Assembly (NCBI RefSeq): GCF_036195045.1
Contig: NZ_CP108100.1
Coordinates: forward strand, 7,812,001-7,876,000
Direction: 5' to 3'
Origin: Streptomyces sp. NBC_00236
GTDB lineage: Bacteria; Actinomycetota; Actinomycetes; Streptomycetales; Streptomycetaceae
DNA: 64,000 nt
Position 1 is the stretch's first letter, and each line of letters starts with the position of its first letter. Position numbers and translations under genes: made by a program. This document shows, piece after piece, positions 45,951 through 54,651 of the stretch. The notes under the pieces were generated by a model. That model had not been told where the DNA came from, did no database searches, and saw nothing but the letters and a program-made list of their open reading frames with translations.

Positions 45951-45951
45951 T

Positions 45952-45977
45952 GGGGGCCGGCTGATCGGCCGGCCCCC
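45952..45977. terminator. lpd terminator
   Basis: Perfect 10-bp stem GGGGGCCGGC / GCCGGCCCCC with a 6-nt loop, just past the minus-strand stop at 45983. Confidence 0.75.
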
Positions 45978-45982
45978 CGGAG

Positions 45983-47386
45983 TCAGAGGTTGATCATGTG
46001 GCCGGTGAGGCCGTGGAACGCTTCCTGGAGTGCTTCGCCGAGGGTGGGGTGGGTGTGGACGTTGCGGGCCAGTTCGGTGGCCGTCAGGTCCCACTTCTGC
46101 GCGAGGGTGAGCTCGGGGAGAAGTTCCGCGACGTCCGCGCCGACCATGTGTCCGCCGAGGAGCTCGCCGTGCGCGGCGTCGGCTACGAGCTTCACGAAGC
46201 CGGTCGGTTCGCCGAGACCGTGGGCCTTGCCGTTCGCGGTGAAGGGGAACTTCGAGACAAGCACCTCGTGCCCCTCGTCGCGGGCCTGCTGCTCGGTAAG
46301 CCCGAACGAGGCGACCTGGGGCTGGCTGAAGGTCGCGCGCGGCATCATCCGGTAGTCGCCCAGCGGCATCGTCTCCGCCCCGGCGATGGTCTCGGCGGCG
46401 ACAACGCCCTGCGCCTCGGCTACGTGGGCGAGCTGGAGCTTGGCGGTGACGTCGCCGATCGCGTACAGGTGCGGTGCCGAGGTCCGCATGTGCTCGTCGA
46501 TGGCGATGGCGCCCCGGTCGGTGAGGGTGACACCGGTGTTCTCCAGGCCGTAGCCGGTGGTGCGCGGTGCGAAGCCGACGGACATGAGGACCTTGTCGGT
46601 ACGAATTTCCGAGTGCGTGCCGTCGGCGGCGGTGTAGGTGACCGTGACGGAGGTTCCCTCGTCCGTGACGGCCTCGACCTTGGTGGAGGTCAGGAGGTTG
46701 ATGCCGAGTTTCTTGTACTGGCGGGCGATCTCCTTGGACACCTCGGCGTCCTCGTTGGGCAGCGCGCGGTCGAGGAATTCGAGAATCGTGACCTCGACGC
46801 CGTAGTTGCGCAGTACGTAGGCGAACTCCATGCCGATCGCCCCGGCGCCGACGATGACGATGGAGGCGGGCAGCTCGCGCTGAAGAATCTGCGTCTCGTA
46901 GGTGACGACGTTCTCGCTGAGCTCGACGCCGGGCAGCAGTTTCACGGTGGAGCCGGTGGCGATGATGGCGTCGTCGAAGGTGACGCTCTGCGTGCCGCCG
47001 TCGGTGAGGGCGACGTCGAGGGTGCGGGCGTCGGTGAAGGTGCCGTGGCCGTCGATCTCGGTGATGGCGTTCTTCTTCATGAGGAAGTGCACGCCCTTGA
47101 CCCGGCCGTCGGCGACCTGCCGGCTGCGGTCGTAGGCGGCGCCGTAGTCGAAGCTCACGTCGCCCGAGATGCCGAACTGCTTGGCCTGGTAGTGGAAGGT
47201 GTGGGCGAGTTCGGCGTTGCGCAACAGGGCCTTGGAGGGGATGCAGCCGACGTTCAGGCAGACGCCTCCCCAGTACTGCTTCTCGATGACGGCGACACTC
47301 TTGCCCAGCTGGGCGGCGCGGATCGCGGCGACGTAGCCGCCGGGCCCGGCGCCGAGGACGACGACATCGAAGTGTGTGCTGCTCAT
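45983..47386 (-). CDS. lpd: Dihydrolipoyl dehydrogenase
   Basis: 467 residues. FAD motif [21 protein letters not shown], redox disulfide [13 protein letters not shown] (Cys43, Cys48), NAD motif [24 protein letters not shown] and catalytic HTHPTLGE at the C-terminus are all intact. It should reoxidise lipoyl groups of E2 components with NAD. GAAGGAGAACC precedes the ATG at 47386. No 2-oxoacid dehydrogenase genes are adjacent, so it serves complexes encoded elsewhere or is a second copy. Both sides carry gene remnants. Confidence 0.92.
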   Translation of the reverse strand: MSSTHFDVVVLGAGPGGYVAAIRAAQLGKSVAVIEKQYWGGVCLNVGCIPSKALLRNAELAHTFHYQAKQFGISGDVSFDYGAAYDRSRQVADGRVKGVHFLMKKNAITEIDGHGTFTDARTLDVALTDGGTQSVTFDDAIIATGSTVKLLPGVELSENVVTYETQILQRELPASIVIVGAGAIGMEFAYVLRNYGVEVTILEFLDRALPNEDAEVSKEIARQYKKLGINLLTSTKVEAVTDEGTSVTVTYTAADGTHSEIRTDKVLMSVGFAPRTTGYGLENTGVTLTDRGAIAIDEHMRTSAPHLYAIGDVTAKLQLAHVAEAQGVVAAETIAGAETMPLGDYRMMPRATFSQPQVASFGLTEQQARDEGHEVLVSKFPFTANGKAHGLGEPTGFVKLVADAAHGELLGGHMVGADVAELLPELTLAQKWDLTATELARNVHTHPTLGEALQEAFHGLTGHMINL

Positions 47387-47508
47387 TGCGGTTCTCCTTC
47401 TCGTTTCCGCTCTGGTCATCGTCATGCCGGCGACAGGCTGTCGCACGGCGGGACTACGACCGCCCAGCCGCCCCGGTCCGGTGGATGGGCGGCTCGTAGA
47501 CGCTGGTG

Positions 47509-47741
47509 TCAGGCGTGGGTCAGGGTCGGGTGGTCGGTGTATCCGGCCTTGCCGCCGCCGTACAGGGTGGCCGGGTCGATCTCGTTGAGCGGGGCATCGG
47601 TGCGCAGGCGCTCGACGATGTCCGGTGGTTGGTGTTCGGGGAGAGGAACTGGTGCAGCAGGCAGCCGTTCGCTCCGTGGATCTCCGCACCGTCCGCGCCG
47701 GCGGCGCTCGCGGTCGATGTGCGTCCGCACCGCACCCTTGA
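47509..47741 (-). pseudogene. Old-yellow-enzyme (alkene reductase) remnant
   Basis: The minus strand keeps [24 protein letters not shown] in one frame. It then jumps to [31 protein letters not shown] in another, ending at a normal OYE C-terminus. The [15 protein letters not shown] block and the C-terminal block are normally more than 150 residues apart, so an internal deletion joined them. Everything N-terminal to the first block is missing, replaced by the TetR gene end. Confidence 0.8.
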
Positions 47742-48302
47742 TCAGTCTGCCTTCGTCAAGGCCGCATGCGCGGCGGCAAGGATCTCCTCGGAGAGCGGGG
47801 AGCCCTTGGTGGCCCGCGACAGGACCAGCGCGCCGAGCAGGGTGCAGAGGCGGGCGATGCCGTCCTGGTCGTCGGTGGCGAGGAAGCCGGCGAAGTCGGC
47901 CACTCCCTCGGTGTAGACGCGACGGGCCTCGCGCTCCCCGCCCTCGCGCGCGATGTCGGTGGCGAGCGCGGCGACCGGGCAGCCGTGCCCCGGGTCGTCG
48001 CGGTGCTCGGTGGAGAGGTAGGTGTCGATCAGGGCCTGCTGGGCGGCTTCGCGCTGTCCCTCGTACCGCTCGAGCCCGGCGCCGTGGTGTCGGGCGAGTT
48101 CGGCGAAGGCGTGGGCGGTGGCCTCGTCGACGAGCGCCTCCTTGGAAGTGAACTGTTTGTAGAACGCGCCGTGGGTCAGGCCGGCCGCCTTCATCAGGTC
48201 GGCGACGCTGACCTGCGTGCCCTGTTCCCGGAGCAGGCGGGATGCGGTGTCCACCACCCGCCTGCGATTTTCCTCCGCCTGTGCCTGCGATACGCGGCCC
48301 AT
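47742..48302 (-). CDS. TetR-family regulator divergent from an SDR gene
   Basis: 186 residues. The N-terminal HTH ([46 protein letters not shown]) is intact and the C-terminal domain resembles TetR proteins acting on electrophile or quinone-type reductase genes. The ATG at 48302 follows GGGAGG. It shares a 115-bp divergent promoter with the SDR gene at 48418, where an AT-rich inverted repeat is the likely operator. The OYE remnant beyond its stop was perhaps once a target. Confidence 0.9.
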   Translation of the reverse strand: MGRVSQAQAEENRRRVVDTASRLLREQGTQVSVADLMKAAGLTHGAFYKQFTSKEALVDEATAHAFAELARHHGAGLERYEGQREAAQQALIDTYLSTEHRDDPGHGCPVAALATDIAREGGEREARRVYTEGVADFAGFLATDDQDGIARLCTLLGALVLSRATKGSPLSEEILAAAHAALTKAD

Positions 48303-48349
48303 GACCACCTCCCGTTTGGATGTCGACTGGCATCTATCATAGGCTCGTG

Positions 48350-48373
48350 TTTAGATTGGATGCATAATCTAAA
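48350..48373. promoter_or_regulatory. Probable TetR operator
   Basis: Perfect inverted repeat TTTAGATT (48350-48357) and AATCTAAA (48366-48373) with an 8-bp spacer, strikingly AT-rich for this genome. It lies between the divergent TetR and SDR genes. Confidence 0.7.
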
Positions 48374-48417
48374 TCGGTGCGGGTGGCCGACGGCACCCGC
48401 CGGGACCAGGAGCAGGC

Positions 48418-49110
48418 ATGGAACTCAAGAACGCGGTCGCAGTCGTCACCGGCGCCAACCGGGGCCTCGGGCGGCATCTGGCAGCCCAGCTCGTCGAGCG
48501 CGGCGCGAAGGTGTACGGCGCGGCCCGACGCCCAGAGGCGGTCGACGTGCCGGGCGTCATCCCGCTGCGGCTGGACGTCACGGACGCGGAGTCGGTACAG
48601 GAGGCCGCCCGCATCGCTTCCGACGCGACGCTGCTGATCAACAACGCAGGCATCTCCACCGGTGCGACGCTGGTCGGAGGCAGCCTGGACGAGGTCCGCC
48701 GGGAGATGGAGACCAACTTCTTCGGCCCTCTCGCCGCCACCCGGGCCTTCGCCCCCGTCATCGAGGGCAACGGCGGCGGCGCCGTACTCAACGTCCTGTC
48801 CGCCCTGTCCTGGTTCCACCCGGCCGGCCTCGGCTCCTACGCCGCGTCCAAGGCCGCCGCCTGGGCGCTGAGCGACGCGACGCGCGAGGAGCTGGCACCT
48901 CGCGGGATCACCGTCTCGGCCCTGCATGTCGGCTACATGGACACCGACATGGCCGCCGACGTGCCCGCCGACCAGAAGGTCGCCGCCGTCGACGTCGCGG
49001 CCCAGGCCCTGCACGGCATCGAGACCGGCCTGACCGAGATCCTCGCCGACGAGACCAGCCGGTACGTCAAGCAGAGCCTTTCCACGGCACCCCAGCCGAA
49101 CGCAGGCTGA
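48418..49110 (+). CDS. Short-chain dehydrogenase
   Basis: 230 residues. TGANRGLGRHLA, NNAGIS, catalytic Ser in LSALSW, and YAASKAAAW (Tyr, Lys) are all present. It lacks a long C-terminal tail, as in small atypical SDRs. CAGGAGCAGG precedes the ATG. The divergent TetR gene and the operator between them suggest induction by a small molecule. An aldo/keto reductase pseudogene follows on the same strand and was probably once co-transcribed. Confidence 0.9.
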   Translation: MELKNAVAVVTGANRGLGRHLAAQLVERGAKVYGAARRPEAVDVPGVIPLRLDVTDAESVQEAARIASDATLLINNAGISTGATLVGGSLDEVRREMETNFFGPLAATRAFAPVIEGNGGGAVLNVLSALSWFHPAGLGSYAASKAAAWALSDATREELAPRGITVSALHVGYMDTDMAADVPADQKVAAVDVAAQALHGIETGLTEILADETSRYVKQSLSTAPQPNAG

Positions 49111-49167
49111 CGCTCACCCCTCCACACCGGCGCGCCCCCCTTCCCACCCCTCGCACAAGGACGCCTC

Positions 49168-49904
49168 ATGCGCTACACGACCTTCGGGCACCGGACCGGA
49201 CTGCGCGTCTCCGAGTACGCGCTCGGCACCGCGAACTTCGGCACCGGCTGGGGCGCAGGTGCCGAACCCGACGAAGCACGGCGGATCTTCGACCGGTTCG
49301 CCGAGGCCGGCGGCACCTTTCTCGACAGCGCGGACGGCTACCAGTTCGGCGAATCGGAGGAACTGACCGGAAAGCTGATCTCCACCGACCGCGACCACTT
49401 CGTGCTGGCCACCAAGTTCGCCCTCGGCGCCGCCCCGCAGCCGGACATCTCCAAGACCGGCAGCAGCCGCAAGAACATGGTCGCCTCGGTGGAAGCCAGC
49501 CTCAAGCGCCTGGACGCAGCTCCGCCGAGGGGCGCCTGAGCGACCTGGGCAGGGTCATCCACACCGAGAGCACCGGCCAGAAGACCGCCGTCGTCGACAC
49601 CGTCCTGGCCACCGCCGAGGAGACCGGCGTGACACCCGCCCAGGTTGCCGTGGCCTGAGTGCGCGAACGCGCCGCCCGTTCCGCGGCCACGCTCGTCCCG
49701 ATCGTCGGCCCGCGCAACCTCTCCCAGCTCGACAGCTACCTCGGCGCCCTCGACGTCCAGCTGACCGACGAGCAGTACACCCGCCTCACCGATGTCAGCG
49801 CCGTTCCGCTCGGCGCACCCCACGAAGGGATCGCCGCCTCCCTGGACCCGCCTCCAAGGCGGCGCCGCCGACCACGTCACCGCCCCGGCCGTGCCGGTGG
49901 CCTG
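49168..49904 (+). pseudogene. Aldo/keto reductase with several inactivating lesions
   Basis: The start is intact: MRYTTFGHRTGLRVSEYALGTANFGTGWG and LDSADGYQFGESEELTGK. After LKRLD (about 49514) roughly 100-130 codons are missing and the frame shifts to GRLSDLGRVIHTE. An in-frame TGA at 49656-49658 stands where relatives have TGG (AWVRERAARS). Near 49850 a further shift is needed to reach GGAADHVTAPAVPVA and the old stop at 49902. Only the N-terminal third can be made. Confidence 0.88.
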
Positions 49905-49995
49905 ATGGGTGAACGCGGCTGATTACGCGGTGCGCCCGCGCCGCAGCGAGAAGAACAACACAAACCATTTCAAGACGTACGGCGTCCAAGCCGGG

Positions 49996-50055
49996 GTGCG
50001 CGACGCGGAGATATCCGACCCCCAGATATCCGACGCCCAGATACCCGACCCCCAG
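49996..50055. repeat. 15-bp tandem repeats upstream of the quinone oxidoreductase gene
   Basis: Three abutting copies, ATATCCGACCCCCAG (50011), ATATCCGACGCCCAG (50026) and ATACCCGACCCCCAG (50041). A degenerate fourth (9 of 15) lies at 49996. They end 23 bp before the TTG start of the next gene, so they fall in its leader or promoter. Confidence 0.85.
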
Positions 50056-50078
50056 AAACGCTTTGACAGGAGTCCTCC

Positions 50079-51104
50079 TTGAAAGCCTTCGTCCTCGAGA
50101 AGTACGGTTCCCCCTTGCGGGAGGCCGAGATGCCCGTGCCGGTCCCCGCCCCCCATGAGGTGCTCGTGCGCATGGTCGCGTCGGGCGTCAACCACGCCGA
50201 CGAGCGGATCCGCTCCGGCGAGTTCAAGGTGATCTTCCCGTTCAGGCTACCCAAGGTCATGGGCGGTGAGCTCTCCGGCGAGGTCGTAGAGGCCGGCTCC
50301 GCGGTACGCGACATCGCCGTGGGCGACCACGTGTACGGCTATGTCGACCTGGCGACCACCGGCACCTTCTCCGAGTTCGTCGCGGTCGATGCCGCCACGA
50401 TGGCACCCGTTCCCCGGTCGGTGAGCCTGGTCGAGGCCGCGGGGCTTCCAGTCGTCGCCCTCACGGCCTGGCAGGCCCTCGTCGAGATGGGCAAGGTGAC
50501 AAAGGGGCGGACCGTTCTCATCCATGGCGGGACCGGTGGCGTGGGATCGGTCGCGATCCAGTTCGCCAAGCACCTGGGCTGCACCGTCGCCACCACCGTC
50601 TCGACGGCGAACATCGCAGCCGCACGAGAGCTCGGTGCCGACATCGTCATCGACTACCGCCACGACGACCTCGTGCAGAGCCTCGCCGGCACGCCCGTCG
50701 ACCTCGTCCTCGACACTCAGGGCGGAGCCACCCTGCGGGCTTCCCTCAGTGTGCTGCGCCCCGGCGGCACGGTCATCGGCATCACGGGCCCGCCCGACCC
50801 GGCCTTCGCGCGGCGCGTCGGCGTCAACCCCGTCGTCAGGCTCGCCATCCGGGCCCTGAGTGCCCGTACCCGCCGCCGGGCACGCGCGCTCGGGGTCACC
50901 TACCGGTTCCTGTTCATCACACCCGACAGCGCCGCGCTGCGCCAGGTCACCGAACTGGTCGACTCCGGGGTACTGCGCCCGGTCGTCGACCGGGTGCTCC
51001 CGTTCGGCCAGACCCCGCGGGCTCTCGCCGAGACGCTCGCCGGCGGCACACGCGGCAAGGTCCTGGTCACCACCGACTCGAAGGCGGTGACCAACCGTGG
51101 CTGA
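50079..51104 (+). CDS. Zinc-type alcohol dehydrogenase / quinone oxidoreductase (MDR)
   Basis: 341 residues of the medium-chain reductase family. GroES-like start (EVLVRMVASGVNHADERIRSGEF), GELSGEVVEAG and the NAD(P) motif IHGGTGGVGSVAIQFAKHLG are present. Catalytic zinc ligands are absent, so it is of the quinone-oxidoreductase type. The start is TTG at 50079, set by AGGAGTCCTCC. Three 15-bp repeats lie directly upstream. Confidence 0.87.
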   Translation: MKAFVLEKYGSPLREAEMPVPVPAPHEVLVRMVASGVNHADERIRSGEFKVIFPFRLPKVMGGELSGEVVEAGSAVRDIAVGDHVYGYVDLATTGTFSEFVAVDAATMAPVPRSVSLVEAAGLPVVALTAWQALVEMGKVTKGRTVLIHGGTGGVGSVAIQFAKHLGCTVATTVSTANIAAARELGADIVIDYRHDDLVQSLAGTPVDLVLDTQGGATLRASLSVLRPGGTVIGITGPPDPAFARRVGVNPVVRLAIRALSARTRRRARALGVTYRFLFITPDSAALRQVTELVDSGVLRPVVDRVLPFGQTPRALAETLAGGTRGKVLVTTDSKAVTNRG

Positions 51105-51378
51105 GTCCAACGTCCGCCCCCGACCGACCACATGGGCCACGACGCCCAACCGACGCATCGTCGTAGGTTCGAACACGCTCGTCCACCGCGACCAGCGACC
51201 GCCGGGAGGAGGCTGGCGATGACGAAGAACCTCCGCACGCCCACACCAACGGCATCGACGCCTCCGGTCGGCAGGTCGGCCATGATCACGAGGGCCGGGA
51301 AGGCGCCCGGCCCTCACGGGATGCGGAAGCACCACCGTCCCGACCCGCCTCCACTCACGCCAAGCCCGTGTGTCGTGC

Positions 51379-52080
51379 CTACGGAGCCGATGACGCCGGC
51401 TCCAGCACGGGGGAAGCCTTCTTCGGCCGTTGCCCGGTACGCATGGCGAGCAGGAGAAGGCCGGCCGCGGCGAAGACCGCGCCCGTAGCCACGTAGAGGG
51501 CCAGGGGTGTCCAGTCGGCGTCGAGCAACCAGCCCGCGGCGGAGGGGGCGATGATGGCGCCCACGCGGCCGACGCTGATCGCTGCTCCGACCCCGGTGGC
51601 GCGCAACCGGGCCGGGTAGATGCCTGGTGTGAGTGCGTAGAGGCCTGCGATGCACCCGTTCACGGCGACGCCGATGACCGCGCCGACACAGAAGGCGAGA
51701 GTGAGGACGTCGGTCGAGTTGGCGAAGGCCATGACGAGTGCAGCGGCCACGAAGAGGTAAGTGCGCAGCACGCTGATGAGGGCGTAGCGCGCGGCGAGTG
51801 CGCCCAGGAGGGCGGTGCCGAAGATGCCGCCCAGGTTGAGCAGGGTGCCGCCGGTCAGACTCTGTGTCGATGACATGCCGGCTTCAACCAGCAGTGTGGG
51901 TGTCCAGCTGGTGACGAAGTAGAACGCGGCCATGACCAGGAAGAAGGCTCCCCAGAGCACCAGGGTGGGGCGACGCAGGTCTCGTGTCAGCAGACTACGA
52001 ATTCCACCGGTGGAGGATCCTGTTCCGTCCGTCTCGGGGAGTGAGACAAGTTCGGGCTGCCGCATACGTCGAGCGAGGGT
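51379..52080 (-). pseudogene. C-terminal half of an MFS (aromatic acid/H+ type) transporter
   Basis: The minus strand reads RRMRQPELVSLPETD (the central loop) and then six membrane helices, from LVLWGAFFLVMAAFYFVTSWTPTLLVEAG to ALYVATGAVFAAAGLLLLAM, with PARLRATGVGAAISVGRVGAI between. The N-terminal six helices are missing. Homology stops at about 52075, exactly where a glucosidase remnant begins on the other strand. An in-frame ATG at 52065 could still start a half-transporter. Confidence 0.82.
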
Positions 52081-52305
52081 GTTGACCTGCCCTCCGGCGC
52101 ACAGGCCGAGCCCCGGCGTCTGATCGGCTTCCGCAAGATCACCCTCGACCCACGTGCAAGTGCGCGCCTCAACTTCAGTGTCAGTGCCCGCGACTTCTCG
52201 GTATGGAATGCCGACGCGTGGAAGCTCACTCCCGGCTCCTGCACCATCCACGCGGGCCGGTCCTCGCGGAACCTGGCTGTACAGCGGATTGTCACCATCA
52301 GCTGA
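52075..52305 (+). pseudogene. C-terminal remnant of a GH3 beta-glucosidase
   Basis: The plus strand reads VDLPSGAQAEPRRLIGFRKITLDP, then ARLNFSVSARDFSVWN and AWKLTPGSCTIHAGRSSRNLAVQ, ending at the TGA at 52303. This is the Fn3-like domain that closes GH3 glucosidases (relatives: RxLxGFxKVxLxPGES...). The rest of the gene is gone. It abuts the MFS remnant head to head. Confidence 0.8.
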
Positions 52306-52349
52306 TTTCCTCTGAGTTCGAGAAGTTGCACGTAAGCCGTTCTCCGCAT

Positions 52350-52393
52350 GGCTTCGGTCTGCTGTCGGTTGCGGGTGACAGCAGACCGAAGCC
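52350..52393. terminator. Terminator left from the GH3 gene
   Basis: Perfect 17-bp stem GGCTTCGGTCTGCTGTC / GACAGCAGACCGAAGCC with a 10-nt loop, 45 bases past the GH3 stop. Still intact although its gene is dead. Confidence 0.88.
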
Positions 52394-52399
52394 GTGCGC

Positions 52400-52616
52400 T
52401 GTGGCCGGAGCGGTCGCCGGGCCGCGGCCGGTGTCGGGCCGACGTGGGCAGCCTCGAAGGAGCGGTCGAGGCCGCGGACCGCTTCGATGGCCTCCAGCGG
52501 ATCCGTGTCAGGCGCCCGTCCCGCTCCCACTGCACGTGGTCAGATTCGTCCCCGAAGCCGGCCGCGGCACTGCTGCCGTGCAGCACGAGGTAAGGGAGGC
52601 CAGGCGTCGTCGTCAT
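52400..52616 (-). pseudogene. Unrecognised frameshifted gene start
   Basis: From an ATG at 52616 the minus strand reads TTTPGLPYLVLHGSSAAAGFGDESDHVQWERDGRL. Continuing in the next frame gives DTDPLEAIEAVRGLDRSFEAAHVGP. Both pieces look protein-like but no single frame joins them. I do not recognise the family and no ribosome site is visible. Confidence 0.25.
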
Positions 52617-52714
52617 GTGTGCATGTGTGCATGTGACAGAGAGATCAAAAGACAGTTGTCCACCGCCGTGGCAGGCGCACGTCGCAGCCTCCGCGGTTCA
52701 CGACCGGAGCCGGC

Positions 52715-53284
52715 TCAGTCGGCCGGAACCGGCTCAGCAGGCTGCCACTCTCGCCTGATCAGTCCGAACACCCACGAGTCGGATACCTCGCCGTTCACCA
52801 CGCAGTCCTCCCGCAACGTCCCTTCACGCAGGAACCCGATCTTCTCCAGGACCCGGGCGGAAGCCACGTTGCGCGTATCCGTCTCGGCCTGAACCCGGTT
52901 CAGGTCGAGTGTGTCGAATGCCCACCGCAGCAACGCGTGTGCGGCTTCCGTCGCGTATCCGTGGCCCCACATCGCCTCGTCGAGGACGTAGCCCAGCGAC
53001 GCGCTTCGGTACTCCGGGTTCCATCCGGTCAGCCCGCACCAGCCGACGAAGGCACCGTCGGAAGCACGGTCGATGGCCACTCGTGCTCCGGTGCCCTCGT
53101 CCGCCATCTTCCGGCACATCGTGATGAAGCGCTGGGCGCGGGCCGTCTCGTTCCACGGCGGGGAGTCCCAGTAGCGCATCACGTAGGCGTTGCTGTGCAG
53201 CGCGAACAAGGAATCCGCGTCGGCGTCGGTGCAGGGGCGCAGTCGCAGGCGAGAGGTGTGCAGCACGGGGGTGGTCAAAGTCAT
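52715..53284 (-). CDS. GNAT-family N-acetyltransferase (RimJ/RimL type)
   Basis: 189 residues. TSRLRLRPCTDADADSLFALHSN opens the fold. ASLGYVLDEAMWGHGYATEAAHALLRWAF is the acetyl-CoA loop and NVASARVLEKIGFLREGTLRED the usual end. Probably acetylates a protein N-terminus or small amine; acceptor unknown. The start could be the ATG at 53284 or one three codons upstream at 53293; neither has a clear ribosome site. Confidence 0.87.
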   Translation of the reverse strand: MTLTTPVLHTSRLRLRPCTDADADSLFALHSNAYVMRYWDSPPWNETARAQRFITMCRKMADEGTGARVAIDRASDGAFVGWCGLTGWNPEYRSASLGYVLDEAMWGHGYATEAAHALLRWAFDTLDLNRVQAETDTRNVASARVLEKIGFLREGTLREDCVVNGEVSDSWVFGLIRREWQPAEPVPAD

Positions 53285-53396
53285 GCGCACCATCTTGTGT
53301 TCTCACGGAGCGGGCAGAAACCGAATATCCGGACCCGGCCCGACCCTCACCGCCGACCGTCAGATCCTGAACAGGTCCTTTTGGGGCGGTCGGGTA

Positions 53397-54293
53397 TCAA
53401 ACGCCCTTCAGAACACGGTCAAGTGCCGCCCGGCCCGCAGGTCCCCAGTGCGCCTTCCCGCCCGGCAGGCCCCGATCCCCGTTCTGCCCCATGAGCATCA
53501 GGAACAGGCTCTTCACGGCAGCCAGACCCCGGGCGCGCCGGATGGCCGCCTCGTCCGCACGCGCGTACATGTCGAAGAACCGCGCGGCCCTGCCCGCGGG
53601 CAGCAGCACCCATGCGGCGGCGAGGTCCCACGCGGGATCGCCCGCGGCCAGGGCACCGAAGTCGACGATGCCCGAGAGCGTTCCGTCCGAGACCACGACG
53701 TTCGCGGGATGCAGGTCGCCATGTACCCAGACCGGCGGGCCCTCCCACGCGGGCGCCGCAACGGCGTCGTCCCAGACCGCCCGGACGTCGGCAGCGAGGT
53801 GGTCGGGGCAGGCAGCCTGGAGGAAGTGGTCGAAGCCGTCAGTGGAGATCCTGGGATGGGCACCGACGTCCGTGGAGACCGGCGCATCTGCGGGAGCCTC
53901 CACATGGAGCGCCCGGAGGAATCCCGCCAGCGTGTCGGCCGCGTGGTCGCCGCGGCTGATCGAGCCGAGGTCCAGCGGCTCGCCGGGAACCCACGTCATC
54001 ACGGTCCAGTGCCGGGGAAAGCGCTCCGACGGTTCACCGAACCGCACCGGGACCGGCACCGGGAGCGGCAAGCGCGGGGCCAGCACCGGTAGCCACCGCC
54101 GCTCCTTCAGCTGGAGCTCGGGAGTGGGGTCCATGCGCTGCATGCGCACGGCCAGCTCGTCCCCGAGGCGCCACATCTGGTTGCCCCAGCCGCCCGCCAC
54201 CTCCCGGACGGCCAGCCCCGCAAGGTCTGGGTGTTGCTCCTGCAGCAGGCCGCGGACCAGCCCTGCGGTGATCTCGATCTCGGTGTCGGTCAT
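53397..54293 (-). CDS. Aminoglycoside phosphotransferase-family kinase
   Basis: 298 residues with the APH/choline-kinase fold. Residues 35-51 hold the nucleotide loop (GWGNQMWRLGDELAVRM). The catalytic loop is VHGDLHPANVVV (His191 on) and the metal site IVDFG (211-213). Members phosphorylate aminoglycosides, homoserine, sugars or lipids; nothing nearby identifies the substrate, so resistance should not be assumed. TACTGT eight bases before the ATG hints at a leaderless transcript. Confidence 0.88.
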   Translation of the reverse strand: MTDTEIEITAGLVRGLLQEQHPDLAGLAVREVAGGWGNQMWRLGDELAVRMQRMDPTPELQLKERRWLPVLAPRLPLPVPVPVRFGEPSERFPRHWTVMTWVPGEPLDLGSISRGDHAADTLAGFLRALHVEAPADAPVSTDVGAHPRISTDGFDHFLQAACPDHLAADVRAVWDDAVAAPAWEGPPVWVHGDLHPANVVVSDGTLSGIVDFGALAAGDPAWDLAAAWVLLPAGRAARFFDMYARADEAAIRRARGLAAVKSLFLMLMGQNGDRGLPGGKAHWGPAGRAALDRVLKGV

Positions 54294-54651
54294 GCGAAGT
54301 CACAGTACCGAGGCGGCAGACGGAGCACTTGACCCGCTCCGTCCGCGCCGAGCTCGGCGGTGGCCGGCTGGACCGGTGAAGGGTGCTCCCGGCGGCGGGA
54401 ATCGCGCATCCGGCACGCCCGTGCAGGGGTGAACCGGCGAGACGCCTGAGCCGCACTGCGCCGGGATGAGCCCCGGGCAAGGGGCTCCCTGCCAGACTGC
54501 GGCGGCCTGTCGGGGCCCCAGCAGGTGGGGCGCCGCCGCCGGGAAAGCCGGCAGGGCGGGTACTGGCGACCGGCAGGTGCGGGCGCCGCCATGTCGGCCT
54601 GGACGTTAGGTTGTTGACCACCACTCCGGTTCGCACTGTCAGGAGGCGCCC
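54294..54651. other. 358-bp divergent spacer
   Basis: No gene is supported. It should carry the promoters of the APH gene (leftward) and the methyltransferase gene (rightward). The latter is preceded by a strong AGGAGG ribosome site. Confidence 0.5.

Noticed and set aside
47376..47588. 70-residue plus-strand frame with a hydrophobic start ([15 protein letters not shown])
   Set aside because: Looks like a small membrane protein, but it starts inside the lpd start region on the other strand and turns into random Arg/Pro/Gly sequence.
45456..51104. One mobile element as the cause of the decay zone
   Set aside because: No integrase, terminal repeats or base-composition step is visible. Separate deletions and indels explain the remnants.
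53397..54293. Aminoglycoside-resistance gene
   Set aside because: Only the general APH fold is visible. The family covers many kinases and the context gives no antibiotic link.
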